NCBI GenBank assembly: GCA_036937835.1
Contig: CM072863.1
Span: 18,660,501-18,724,500 of the forward strand
Direction of reading: 5' to 3'
DNA length: 64,000 nt
From: Pampus argenteus
Lineage: Eukaryota; Chordata; Actinopteri; Scombriformes; Stromateidae
A program made the position numbers and the translations under genes. Numbering within the stretch: the stretch's first letter is position 1; each line of letters opens with the position of its first letter. Shown one piece after another: positions 25,430 to 38,600 of this stretch. A model generated the notes under the pieces. It did no database searches. It worked only from the letters and a program-made list of their open reading frames with translations, and was not told where the DNA came from.

Positions 25430-26770
25430 ATTGATAAATCATATGATTCCAAATTACTTTTAGATAATATTCGACAGGCAAAACAGAATCCTCGAAAGCT
25501 ATGTATAAGTATTGCTAAACTCAAAAGAACACCCTACAAGTGAACTCATGATAAATGGGACCCCACAACAGGACAGCCTTTCTGTGCCAGAGTTAATTGT
25601 TACTTCCTTTATTCTGTTTTGGAATTGGATCGAAATTTCAGTGCAACTGATACATTTGTTGATTTAAGTATAAAAACATGAAAATTACTTTTACATTAAA
25701 ACTAATATCCACTCATATTTCCTGCAGTAAAAATCAGCCTTTGAAACACAGTGCATTTCCATTAGCTTTTAAAACAAGAAATAAACAATTATAGACCAAT
25801 CAGTATACTACCTGTTGTTTCTAAAGTGATTGAAATGTAGCAGTAGAACAGCTGGTGTTATTGTTATTAAGTTATTGCCCTGAATAAAATAATACACATT
25901 GGAGTGCCACAAGGCTCAATTCTGAGGCCACTGTTGTTCAATTTATATATCAATGATCTCCCATGCTTTTGCAAGGATATGAATATTCTGATGTATGCTG
26001 ATGACACGGTTGTATACACTCATGGGAGGGATGCTGAACAAGTGGCCACTAAACTGTCATTAATAGTTTATAAAGTGCATGAGTGACTTGTGTCTTACCC
26101 TGAATATAAGAAAACGGCGATGATGTATTCGCTAATAACCTGTGTCTCCACAGCTTAGTGTCAATGGACAAATAATCAAAAACGTTACATATTTAGTTAT
26201 GATTTTGAAATCCAATTTGACTTTTAAAAGTTATATTGAAAAGATTTATAAAAAAAATGAAATATAAGCTAACACTATTAAATTTAGACATATTAGGAAC
26301 TTGTTAACAATGGATTTTTTTTTTTGCGTTTTCATTATTGTATATCATGCTGGTGCCATTATGTCTGTGCTGGAACCAACTGATTCTTTTTTAAACAAGG
26401 CCAAGTTAATCCTTAATCCTTAAATCACCATCAACATGTCCATGTAACATATTGTCCAAATACAGAGTCGTAAATTTTCAAAATCTCATTCTGTATACAG
26501 AAGTTGAATTGGTATTTAAATTAATTCACAATGTTGCTTCTCTACTATTGAAAAGCTTTTTTCAGCTCAGCTTTTAGCAGACGAGCAGAACGCTCGATTG
26601 GCTCTAAACCTAAACTTAAACATCCCTCTGCGGCAGGCTGCCTTTGCACAATCTGCTATTTCATTTACAGCCATCAAAGATTTGAATATGCTTCCAGCTG
26701 AGCTTAAAACTTGCAGACTTTCATTCTTTTTCCCATGGTGCAAAGAAATGAATATTGAGCAACATTAACA
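25430..26770 (+). mobile_element. degenerate LINE (non-LTR retrotransposon), plus strand
   Basis: Translated pieces in shifting frames give NNYRPISILPVVSKVIE (near 25785), VPQGSILRPLLFNLYINDLP (about 25901-25960) and ILMYADDTVVYTHG (about 25985-26030), the reverse transcriptase blocks with the YADD catalytic motif. Downstream come LSVNGQIIKNVTYL and PLRQAAFAQSAISF...LPAELKTC, typical of the end of such ORFs. Many stops and frameshifts show it is dead. The LINE clade is not resolved (L2/CR1/Rex-type possible). It is antisense to chl1. Confidence 0.78.
25904..26086 (+). pseudogene. reverse transcriptase fragment with YADD motif
   Basis: The longest open piece of the LINE at 25430-26770: MPQGSILRPLLFNLYINDLP, then YADDTVVYTHGRDAEQVATK, 60 residues. 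The PQGSILxPLLFNLYINDLP and YADD motifs are the RT palm. It is bounded by stops and lacks the rest of the enzyme. Confidence 0.8.
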
Positions 26771-26949
26771 TTAACATTAATTTGACCGTGATTGAGATAT
26801 TCAATTGTAATGAACTGTAATTTTGTTGCTGTACCGGATAAATGTGCTGGTATTTATGTGTTGATGTGTGCTCATAATTGGTACTGCATGTAAATGAATG
26901 TTTTTAGTGTCTGCCGATTGTTTTGTGTGTACCTGCTCAGTTGGAAATT

Positions 26950-27009
26950 AGCTAAATCTTGCATAAATCATCAAACTTGATATATTGATGATTTATGCAA
27001 GATTTAGCT
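26950..27009. repeat. perfect 25-bp inverted repeat with 10-nt loop
   Basis: Arms 26950-26974 (beginning AGCTAAATCTTGCATAAATC) and 26985-27009 (ending ATTTATGCAAGATTTAGCT) are exact reverse complements; the loop is ACTTGATATA. On either strand RNA would fold into a perfect 25-bp stem. It sits between two opposed LINE relics. Confidence 0.93.
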
Positions 27010-27174
27010 TATTTGTGCCCTCTGTTACTCAAAGCTTTGCTTTCATGGTCGTCCAACTCTTTCTCTTAGCTTTTCTCTCGAGTTGTTGATATTCTCTTGT
27101 GTGTCTGTGTCTTTATGTCATCAAGCTACATTGTGTGTTGTCTTCCCACTCCTCACTTCCCACTCCCATCTTCA

Positions 27175-27850
27175 ATCAACCCTTTCAAAACACTTATCAT
27201 CAGCCTTCCACTGGACCCTCTCAATGTGCCCTGCAAATTCAAACTTCCTCTTTGCAATCTTCTTCATAAAATAAATGCTTTCTCTTACTAGTTCCAGGAC
27301 ATTTTTATTAAATCTTCTCCAGCTGATCTCAAGCATTCTCCCGGAGCACCATACTTCAAATGCCTTTATCCATTTTTCTCCATCAATGTCCGTGTGTAAG
27401 AACAGAAAAGATATAGGTTTCAATTTTTCTCTACTGTGATGTTGATGTTGCTTCTTCAAAGTTCTTTATTCTTTTTTCATTTTTGCTTGTCCAATTTTTT
27501 TCTATCTTCAAAGATGTTCCCAGGTATTTGTTATTTGTGCACTTGCTTTAATTTTGATATTGTCAAATACCTTTTTTTTCCTATGATAAATGATTTGGTC
27601 TTTTTACTGTTCAATGTCATTTCATATTCATTGCAAGTCAGATTTACAGCTTCTAACATTTATTGGAGTTCCTGCTCATCGGCCAAAATAATTGTATCAT
27701 CATCGTATACTTGATGTTTGTCAAGCTTACGCCATTGATCTGTTTCCCTCTCCTCCCTTGTAATGCTTCTTCCATCATACTTTGTGTGTACAAATTAAAG
27801 CGAATTGGAGGTAAATGCATCCCTGTTTTATACCTATTAAGATGAGATCT
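27175..27850 (-). mobile_element. degenerate LINE fragment, minus strand
   Basis: Minus-strand translation gives a degraded RT palm (FNLYTQSMMEEAL, then VYDDDTIILADEQELQ, then NEYEMTLNSKKTKSFIIG) and, after a frameshift, WIKAFEVWCSGRMLEISWRR and FMKKIAKRKFEFAGHIERV. The EAFEMWC-RRML-ISW and GH pieces are typical of the C-terminal part of a family of animal endonuclease/RT LINEs. The YADD position reads YDDD. It is in the same orientation as chl1 and opposite to the neighbouring LINE. Confidence 0.72.
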
Positions 27851-29424
27851 CTTCTAATTTTGAGATTATTTTGTTTTTTGTACATGGTCCTTGTTTAATA
27901 AAAGAATAACATTCATTTTCCTCTGTGTTTAGAGATTTAGTTTTTCCTTCTTGCTCTTCAAAATGTGAAATAGTATTACACTGTGACCTTTGGCAATGAT
28001 ATGCATTATCTGTATTCTACTACAAGTGTGACCATGCATTTCATCTATTAGCCTATTAAAATGTTAGTGGCAAGGGGGAAAACACAGAAACAAAACGCAA
28101 AATGAGATTAGGAAGCAGGAGCAATATTAGATAATATGCTTGTATAATTGAGATTTTACTGCACTTCAGAAAGCATGACAGTTCAATTATCACACCATTA
28201 ATATTTCAGAGGTGTGTGGCTTTAGCAGGCTAAGGGGACTGGAGACTGGGGCTAGGCAGAGGACTGTCAGAGGGGGATGAAGGAGGAAGATATGAGGCTG
28301 AGGGTGGAGGAATGAGGAGAGCAGCTCAGATGTGGAGGAATGAGGCTCAGTTGGAGACAGATATAGAGCAGCTGCACTGATGTACTGTAGGGTCTGTGAC
28401 CTCTGTGTTCTATATGAACTAATGAAGAATGACCTCCCTGACCCTACATGAACTCTCTCTTCACCAGGGAGAGAGCAGGATCCAGTGTGTACATCCCAGT
28501 GTGTACATCCCTGTATAGCCTTATGTAACCATATACTGTACTACAGCAGGATGATCATGTGTATGATACTGTAGTTCATTTGAAAATACAGCTAAAAATG
28601 TTTTCAACCACTTGAGGTTTTCATCTTGTCAGCAATGTGCCATTTTCTAAAAGCCTTTCATTTTTCTTCCATGAACAATAGAGCGTGAAGCCTTTCCCTA
28701 GCCTCTAATTAGTTGCTCTTTTGTGTGTCTGAAAGCTGTTTATCACAGTAAAATATGAACTTCTGCTGATAAAACGGTATTGAACAAAACCTCCAGTAGT
28801 ATCTTCATATAAATTAACTACTATTTTTCCTCCAAATTATAACTTTTAATTCTAGTCTGTATAATTCTGTTGTATAATTTATAAGATGAAGGAAAACACC
28901 AGAGCATGTTACTTGGCTAATAAATCATGTAAAATGCATGTGCTATGTATGTTAAACCCACATAACAGATGCTGCCAGTGTCCTCACTTTGAACTTGTTA
29001 ATATATTTAAGGCAAAAGAAAAGGTTTTATAAAGTGCACTGCACCTGTCTGCATCACAGTTTACAGCTTTTTTTTTTTTCATTTTCCCTCTGATCTGCTC
29101 TCTTTGAAGTCCCACAGGAGTGGCCCTTTGCCCAGGACAATAATTACATTAGAGTGTGATCCTCGCTGAGTAGCCGCTACAGAGAGATGGATTCAGAAGC
29201 CGGACTGCCGGGACTGTAATATTATTTTGTGTGAACGAACACAGCATACTTCTCTCTACTTTCATTCACTTTGTCTGACTGATGCTGGCAATTTCCCCAA
29301 ACCGAACTGTGCCACAGCGGGACATGATCGATGGCTCTTATATCCCAAATTCTTACTTCCATCAGACCCTGAAGCAATTTATTTCTGCCAACAACCACAG
29401 ATTTTTGATGTCCCTACAGAGCCA

Positions 29425-29465
29425 CAAAGCAGCAGCAAAGCAGCAGCAAAGCAGCAGCAAAGCCA
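29425..29465. repeat. 11-bp tandem repeat (CAAAGCAGCAG), about 3.5 copies
   Basis: Three head-to-tail copies of CAAAGCAGCAG and a partial fourth. Short, with no other context. Confidence 0.9.
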
Positions 29466-32400
29466 CATTTTTTGTAGAAATGCCTCTCCTGCTTCATCCA
29501 TTTTTAATCCCTTCAGGTGTCTAATAAACATACAGTAAAATCATAATTTCAGCCTGTGAAATGAGAGGTTCTATGCTGACTGTAATTCAGCAGTTTCCTG
29601 TTTCATGCTCGAGCTGAGTATCTGGACAGTGTTACTCTGGGTAAGCTGTTTGACACAGCTGTCGGATGTGTGACCCAGTTCCTGTGCCTTTCCATCACTT
29701 AATAGGGTCGAGCTGAGGTTGGTTTGAAACAAATTGAATGAAACGAGCTCGAGACCAGACACTCAAGATTCTGAAATATGACAAGGCAGAGTCTCAACAT
29801 TTACGTGTCAGAAGCTAATGGCCAATATGCAAAACCCACAAAACTACTGAGCCTCAATGTGTTGTGTTGCTTCTCTATTTTCCTCTCTCAAATCCAACTT
29901 TTAACTAACAGCTATTTTTCTTAGATGTTACATGAGGCTTTGCCCTGGACACAATTCTTTTCATACTCATAGCTCATACCGTAGGTCTGAGACACAATCA
30001 TGAGCTTATTTAACAGGATTTCAGGACAATTAACATATTATTGGGAAATACAGGATATATATATACCCCATATTTAACACACAATAAATTAGGTGAGTTT
30101 ACAACATCACAATCTTAAACAAGATATCTCATTTATAAATATTTAATCCACAATAAATGGCTTTGTAAATACAACTAACTGGAGACCTACAGGTCAGTTT
30201 GACAGTCATCACTGTAATTGTTTAGTTATCTTGACATAAATAAACCTTGGCAGGATGCAAGAGACGGAATGAATTTAGGCGGATACAGTCTGTATTTGTT
30301 TAGCGAGCACCCAAGAAATTATCCAGCTGTACTGCGTCTGTAAAATCCTGTGCAACAAACAATATTTGATCCATCAACTGAAGTAACTGGTATAGTCAAC
30401 TAATGTATTCACACATTGAATTATATGTCTAATTTCATCTGTGTTTGTTTAGGTAATACATATTATTATCTAATGTATCATAATGTACTTTTAACTTGTC
30501 ATATATCATCATCGTCTTCCATTAAATCCTGCTCGCGGAACATTTAGGGTTCAATCACACTGTGAGACATCACAGTAAATAAAACATTTCATGAAGTATA
30601 CGTTGTTTTTTTTTACTGTTATGAACTCTTGGTTTTTCTGTGACTATTGTTTAGAAATGCTACTTTGTGTACTCATAGAGCTCTCGGCTCTTGCATGGTT
30701 GTTCAAAACTAAAACAACAACAACAACAAATGTTGATTTTTACAGATATTACAAAAAGATCCACACATGTGGAAAAACCAAAACATGCTCAACCCAAATG
30801 TGTTGCAGCAGCTTTACAGACATCCCCAGATACTTCAGGATACTTACAATATTTTACACCATTTATAGCTCTGGTCCCCATGAGAAGAGTAACTCTTCCT
30901 CTCCAGATAATAATATCCAGAATAAAAAAAGAACGGCTGAGATAGAAAAAGAAAAATTTGATTTGTACAAAAACGAAGATTGCTGAGACCGTTCTGTGTT
31001 GTGTCATACAGGCTTGAGACGGAGGAACAGAAACATTGTCGTCACATATGTTGCAAAAGCCTCTAGCTTGGCAAAGACGCTCATTAAGCCACTGACAATC
31101 ATTCCCACAAAGCCTGATCTAAAGGCTATTCACCGGGTGTGTACAAAGGAGAGTAGAGGAATGCAAGATCCATCTCACCCCCCTCAGAGTCATGAAAGAT
31201 ATTTGCTGCACCTGAAGGCACAGTGAAAAGTGTTTAATTGCAATGATCAACTGAAGACACATATAAAACAACACAGCAGGTGGGAGCACAGATCTCACAC
31301 TGTGTGAAAATCTGTTGAGTTTTGCTCCAATCTTCTTCTGTCAGACAGTGACAATCTCCCTAATTGTTAATACTGCTAAAAGATTGTCAACCAGCATTGT
31401 TGGATCTTTTGAAACACACGCCCAACTGTCTCATCTTTCTACAGAAAAAGGATATTTGGTTTGGTTGGTGTCTGGATGTGAGTTTGCCTGATTGTCACAC
31501 ACTGCTGGACTGAGAAGCCGACTCTGTGACTATACAGATGGACTGAGGGCAGGCTGGGTGACATGTCAGGGGAAAAGCTCAGTGTGTGTGAGTGCTAAGA
31601 CTGTCGATAAGAGCCTTCCACCAGCCCAACAAAAAAACGCAGTCTCTCTCCCACGACACATGGGGGAGGGGGAAGGGAGGAAGCACCCTCAGTCTGGATG
31701 ATGTATGGTGTGGACCTTAGTGTGAGACTTGGGTTTTAACAGGGAGAAAGGCGGAAAATGAAAAGGGGGAGGAGGGTCATGCTTGAATTATGCTGATGTG
31801 GGTCGTAACCACGGTGGAAAACCAACCAAAAGCAAGGCTGCTTCAACGGAACTTGCAGCTAAAAATAACAAGGTTATTATCACGCAGGGATCACAAATGC
31901 TGACAGTTAGGAATTTGTGGAGGTGAGATTGTGTACCTTTATAGGACTAAACAGACTGTTATGGGATCGGTGCACATTACAAAATGTAGTCAATTTCAAC
32001 CGTTTATTGCCTTGTGATTCTGCCATCTTGAATGTCTCGATTGAATTTAAAGATTTTGATTTTGTTGTGTTAATTGAGTGAATGAAAGGTCTAAAGTGAA
32101 AGGATTGACTTCATTTTATCTAGCTTGAGGTCTTCAATACGCAAATTGGGTTTAAACAGCGAACATGATGAAATGCTGATACTCGGGGCTAAGATTCTGA
32201 GCTGTCAGGAGACACTGGTCTTTTCAATAATGAGCGAGTCAGCCAAAGTCAGTAACTGAGAACACTCACACGCCTCTGCAGCGCCAGCGCCAGGCCCTCA
32301 AAGCCCACAAGCACTCTTTGAGCTACAACAGGATGGAGCTGCCATTATGGCCACACAAACAGAGGGAAGCCTTATGAACTTTACACAAATGCTTAGTGCT

Positions 32401-35400
32401 CCGGGGCTGAACAGCTCTGGAAGCTGGGAGAGATGGGTAGGTACCGGGGCAGGCTGCCAGTTCCGAAAAGCTTAGTGTTCATGCACTCGGGCCAGACAAA
32501 CCTGACATTGTCCTGGGCACTGCCCCGGGGAAAGCCTCTTCCCCTTTCTCTCTGCTACTCGGGCTCAATCACACTTCCAGTTTAAGTTGATTCACTGATT
32601 AGGACATGACTTCCAGAGGCAGGAAGGCAAACATTTATGCACACTTTGAACCAATTGTAAAATGTCATAAAGGAAGACAGGGGGAACATGTAAGCACATC
32701 GTGCAACTCAGTAAACTCTCATAAATTCATTTGGCTTATATATGGTGTCACCATGCTTCACTGGGATCTGATGTTTCATTTGTCACAGTCTGACATGGTT
32801 TTGAGTATCCACTCTGACTTCACTTGGGTTGGACCCATTCAGAAATTCAATTGAAAACGAAATAATCCAGTGTGCTTCTACAGAAAATGTTTACAACATC
32901 TTTAATTTATGACACGTCTCTTATCTCTCTCGAACAGCAATCGCTAAATGTTATCTGACCGCTACAAGATGGACGTCTGCAACCGTATCGTGTCAGTGGA
33001 ATTAAAATAATGCTCTCTTGACCTGCTGCCCCGTTTGGGCAAGACAGAGCAAACGAGAGGAAAGCAAAGAACAACACCAAGCCCATTCAAAGCTACGTTG
33101 CCCCCCCTCAGTGTCTGCTTTGAGAGCAGAGAAAGAAAAATGCAGGTGGTTACACCCGCAGTTCATGGCCCCACTAAAACCCCAAAATGTCACCCATGTG
33201 TTTCCAAAGCGTGCGCTCATGTGATACCTAACAGTCTCCTTCAACCTGTCAACATAAAATACATGTTATAGCGTTAAAGTAAACTGTAAAAAAATGAGTT
33301 AAAGTAAAGCCATCAATATCCCTGAAGGCCAACCAGATTGCTGAGGTAGCATGAAGACTGATTTATACTTTTCCCACCATTTGGCATATAAGCTGGCTAC
33401 TCACAGTGTGACGCTTTTAATTGAACTTTGGGCACACAGCCCATTTTGCCAAAAAATCGTCTGGTACTCAGTCTGTCAAAAACGGTCAATAAGCCTCTAA
33501 CCTGGCACTCGCAGATAGAAGCAGGGAAACCTGCCTTCGGCTGATACCATGTGCTTCATTCTCTGAGCTCTGAATCAATATGAAAACCACTGTGTCTGGT
33601 AGTCTTATAAGTTACCATGGTAACTAGTGCCCCTAACTTCATGCTGATCACTAACTGTATGCATTGTTGAAAAGTTTTCCTGGGTTGATGCATTGTGGTG
33701 CCGTGTACTGCAGCCGTGTGTATGCATTTATGTCATTTCACAGACGACAAACAAGTTACAACTCTATTTGAACTCAGCAAGAGGCTGTGCATTAATGCCA
33801 GAAATGTGACTGGTACTGTTTATGACCTGTGACCGTAAAATGAAAAACAGACAAAATTCCACCGTTGAAATTGCCCACATGTTGTGCAATTCCCCATCAT
33901 CCGCGGCGCTTTAATAGTCTCCTCAATTATTTCCAGACCTGTGTTGACAGGTGATTTATTCAACACAGCGTTCTACAAGGAATCTGATCAAACAACAGAT
34001 ATCTAAGAGCAGATGAGTCAAAAAAAATCTGCACACATTACGTGGTTTATCTGAACTACACAAAATGTTTAATATTATAATAGTGACTGTGACCAAGTGT
34101 TAAGTGGTCCCAAGTCTTTCAAGCCAAATAACTCTGACGATAGAGCCTTGACTGCAGGCCTGTGAGAGAGACCGTACCAGACTGTTATCCAGCTCTCTCA
34201 GCCAGACTGCCGGCCATCAGAGCAGCACAGATGGTGCTCTCAGCGATTATGGCAGTGATCAGGGGATCTCTACTCCTGATTAGCACACCTACTGAACACA
34301 ATGTGCACAACAACGTCTGTTACTTCTCTGGCTGCACAACACCTACAATAGCTGAGTTGAATCGGAAGCAAACATGACCTTTACAAGACGTGAAACTGCA
34401 TATTTGATTGATTTGATTTGATATATATTACTGTTTGCAGTATACATTGTGCATGTCAGCATAATAGTGTAATCTGACATGATCCAAATTCAAATGTAAG
34501 ATGTCAATAGTCGTCAAGTCATAATGACTGCACAGTCTGAGATTTAAATTTTAACTTCAAGATATCATTACATTAAAATAAATGAATAAATACACATATA
34601 AATAATACAAATAAAAAATAGAAGGGACCACTTAACTACATTAAAGGGGGAATAGAAGGTAAACCAGAACCTGGACAAAAGCACTTCTGTACTTCATCTT
34701 CTCTCTTCTAGACAAGTTCAGATGAAGTGTCCACTTAGAATTCAATTTAATCATGTTTCCCTCAAGAATCAATAAGCTATTTCCCCCCCAGGTCCCTTTT
34801 AGCAATGGGAAAGGCCTCTACTCCACAACTATTTAGAGTGTGTACACAGCTGACAGAGAATACAGCTGCAAACATAAGCTTGAAAATTAATTCATTAAGA
34901 TAAATGCAGTGCCTCTTAGTAAAATGTGTAGGCATGGTAACCAACCTTAGTCCCGCTCTGAGATACACCCTAGACACACAGCCTAGGATGGAGGGATCAG
35001 CATGCACACATTGGTACAGACACTGTGAGAGAAAACATACACACACATGCAGAAACTTGCTCACACAAATACACCGTCTAGCCTGATTCAAATCCCCTTC
35101 TCCGGGGAAGAGGTCCTGCAGGCAGGGAGCTAAATGAGAAGATGAGCATCTCCATCAGTAACAGCCCACCTGTCAGACAAAAGGGTTCAAAGGATTTCAA
35201 CACTCAAAGCACTAGCAACTTGTTCTCTTCAATACTATTATGCCCACAAGTAGGATTAATTATTTCCAGAAAACAAGCTTTTTTTTCCACCTATAGTCCT
35301 ATGACAAGGGAAAGCAGAGCAGATAATTTAGTTGCACGCCCACTCATAATAAGCAGTAAGGATCTAATAGCCTTTTAAGGAGTGTCCTGCTGGCCACCTC

Positions 35401-35582
35401 TTCACACACACATCTTGGGGTCAGCCCTTTAGGACCACTGAGGCAGAGAGGCCCCTCGCACTACACAGTTAATCCTGTGGTGGAAAATGCCGGTGGGATC
35501 CGTCCCACATGGGCGCACAGCAAGAGATGAGGGGCAGACCAATATTTGAGACAAATTAAAGATATGTGAGTGAGTGAGTGAA

Positions 35583-35590
<8 letters not shown>

Positions 35591-35624
<34 letters not shown>
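35591..35624. repeat. (TG)17 microsatellite
   Basis: Uninterrupted TG dinucleotides, followed 33 bp later by a second TG tract (35658-35680). Confidence 0.97.
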
Positions 35625-35625
<1 letters not shown>

Positions 35626-35657
35626 AGGGTTGGGGTTGTTGAGGGTGCAGCCTTGTC

Positions 35658-35680
35658 TGTGTGTGTGTGTGTGTGTGTGT
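35658..35680. repeat. (TG)n microsatellite
   Basis: The second of two neighbouring alternating purine-pyrimidine tracts in the chl1 first intron. Confidence 0.95.
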
Positions 35681-38600
35681 TTTTACAGATTTGCTCATCA
35701 ATAGGCCGTCTGGCCAACTTTTCAAGCCTTATCCTCATGGCCATTCACTGAGCACATAAAAAAGAACACTGGCAGGTCTACTTTAGACGTGGTGTGTGGG
35801 CTCATGATATTGTTCAGACGTTACTTTGCCTTGGCAACGCTGAGAAATCCTTGTTTCTCCAATATTTACCTAAAATGTATTTATGTAACTTACCCTGCAA
35901 CAGTACAACATACTTCTTATTTGTCTTTACTTTAAAAGGCAGCAAGCACTGGTGAGAAACCCGTAGTCCTATTATTCTCAGAGCTTCTCTTGATAGCCAA
36001 TTAGCCCACATGAGCACAGTTCTATAAAGTACACACCGTACTACCATGCAAATATGCCTCCTGGTTTCACTTGAAGGATTTCATCAGTCTCTTTTTATAT
36101 TTTAAGCTACACGTGTTCCAAGAAAATCAAGCACAGCACAGGATACCTGGGACTCAGGGTAGTAGTGGCTTATAAAACATAAAATCAATATAAATTATTC
36201 ACGTGTCTGGAGGGGCCAGTTGAGGAAGTGCAAGAAGCTGACATTTGCCTCTACAACCTCATGAATGACACGGAGAACTTAATAAATTGCAGAGCAACTG
36301 AGAAATTTATGGATGAGCATAAAGCAGCACCTGGTAGCTTGGGGCAAGACAGGTATGGTTTCTTCATTAGGTGTAATATCGAATGGCCAATCATAAAAAT
36401 GGTTGGTTTCCTTAACTGTGATACTGTTTATGTGCATCAAAGGTAAAGTAAAAAGATACAACTGTGGACAAAAAAAGATAAAATAGGTTAATGTAGCAAC
36501 AGACAGCAACAAAAATGTCTGCCCAACATCAAATCATGACGACAGAAGCTCTCAATGTTTCTAAGAGCTGATGCCACTTGAAAGGATGATTGAACAAATG
36601 ACACAAATGCCTGCTTCCAACTGAAACACAAGGCACACCCATAAAGTCATCTTTTCACAACTTGAAAGGACACATGGGGCATTAAAAAATCCAGTGAAAA
36701 GGGCTTTTGGAGTTGGTGCCTTTGTCTGGCTAACATCAAAAGCTCTGCCTGAAGACAGAATATCGCTTTGTGTTTCTTGTGTGTGGGTGGAGGTCTGCTG
36801 TTTGTTGTACTAAATGTCACATAGAGGAGAACTTAATGCTGTATTTCTCCCATACACTAGCATCTTTATTATGCTAGTGTGTGACTCAGCTTGACAACTT
36901 TTTTTTTTTAAATCCTGTTGGGTTTTTTTCAACCTGTATTACAGTATCAAACATATTTTGGACTGATTGTTATTCAGATTTGTCAAATCTGAATGAATAG
37001 TTCACCTGTTTTCTACTGCAAGAAGACACTGTTCATCACAGTTTAAAGAAATGAAGGTCCTCATGTATGTGGCAAGACTACTACAGAATAAAAAGAACAA
37101 TGGGGGAAAATGCAAGCAGAAAGAAAACTGTGCAATTATGCAGCAAAATTTTTTTTTAGTTTTTATTTATACATGCTACATAATAGTTTAGGCTGTGGGA
37201 GGGTGAGAGGTACCAGCAGTAATAAGCTCTACATTTCAAATGAGCAAAGAGGGAGTTAATTCAGGTCTCAAGAGGTATCAAGTGGTCAGAGCAAAAGGAG
37301 ACTGGCATCCTCAGGTTCTGAGTTGTTGAAGCACTGATGCGGTAACAGCATTTAGCTGTGGTCTAGCATCTGTGCTGAGTGGGATAAAATCTAATTTGCT
37401 TAATCATAAAATCGAACCTACAACGGGACAGGGTGAGGAAAGAAAATGGAGATAAAAATCATTAGTGCTGGCGTGCGATCTGTATCTATAGACTCAGCCA
37501 CTGTAAAAGAAAAGTGTGTTGTAATCACATACGATACTTCAAAGATTTGTTTTGTGGTTGGGACCACATCCCAGTAACAGGTTGGCACTCAGCTAACTTC
37601 CCTTGTGCTCCATGTGGTCGCTGTATTATCAGGTTAACTGATGATTGAACACACAGCATTGTGAACTCGACAAGGAACCAAAAAAAAAAAGAGAGAGAGT
37701 AAGGAGACGTTTTCACTGAAAGGTACCAGCAACATCAATCTAATGATTTCTTTTGATGCACACAAGTGTCAACAATGTAATGGTGAAGGTGCAGTTTACA
37801 CTCAATACTGAGTAAGAAAAACAGACATAGAGAACAATGACAACAAAGGTGGCTCATCACAAAGGATGTAACATTGACTGAGCAAATGGTACACTGAATC
37901 AGATTTTTGTAAATAATAATAGTGAGTAGGTCCATTCATTCATGGCAGGATGCCCAAATATTTGACTTGTCTGTTCTGTCGCTTTGAACAGAAGCCTTTT
38001 GAGACTGTGGGAAACATACATGTCTGCTGTATATCCAGTACTTACAGCTCATCATGTACACAAATATATATTATTATTATTCTAAATTCGTAGTTAGCTT
38101 TGTCTCTACCTGATGCCGTCATTTCATATAAAATATACTAGAAACTAAGTTTAATTAAAAAAAAATGATTTTAAAAATGAATAAATAAAAAAAGATGTAT
38201 AAATGTTATACATTATTTGCCTGCTTTTAAAGAGTTTGTCTGAATACATTTCTACAAAAGAGAAATGTGTTTCCTCAAGGACACACCTCAACACAAACTA
38301 GTAGGTGTAATTAAAGTCTTTGAATTGCTTATATGGTCCAACGATGATATTGCTTGAGGAAAGACATGGGAAATGTACTCCCACACAGTAATTCACTCCT
38401 GTGGAAAAGTGGCATTGATGGTCACTCTGCTGTCCAAGCACTGCACAGTCAATTTATGCAAATGTTTATTGTGCACATTCTATCCAGTCATCAATAAGCA
38501 CCATTGGGAGTGTAGTCTTGTGAGACTGTAGGTCACCGGCTGGATAGTTCAATAATGTCAGTCCAATGTTTACCTTGTTTCAAATGCCTGTATGCTTTGG

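Noticed and set aside
30591..30986. 131-residue plus-strand frame with Cys-rich pieces
   Set aside because: It overlaps frames of similar length on both strands and shows no zinc-finger spacing or known domain.
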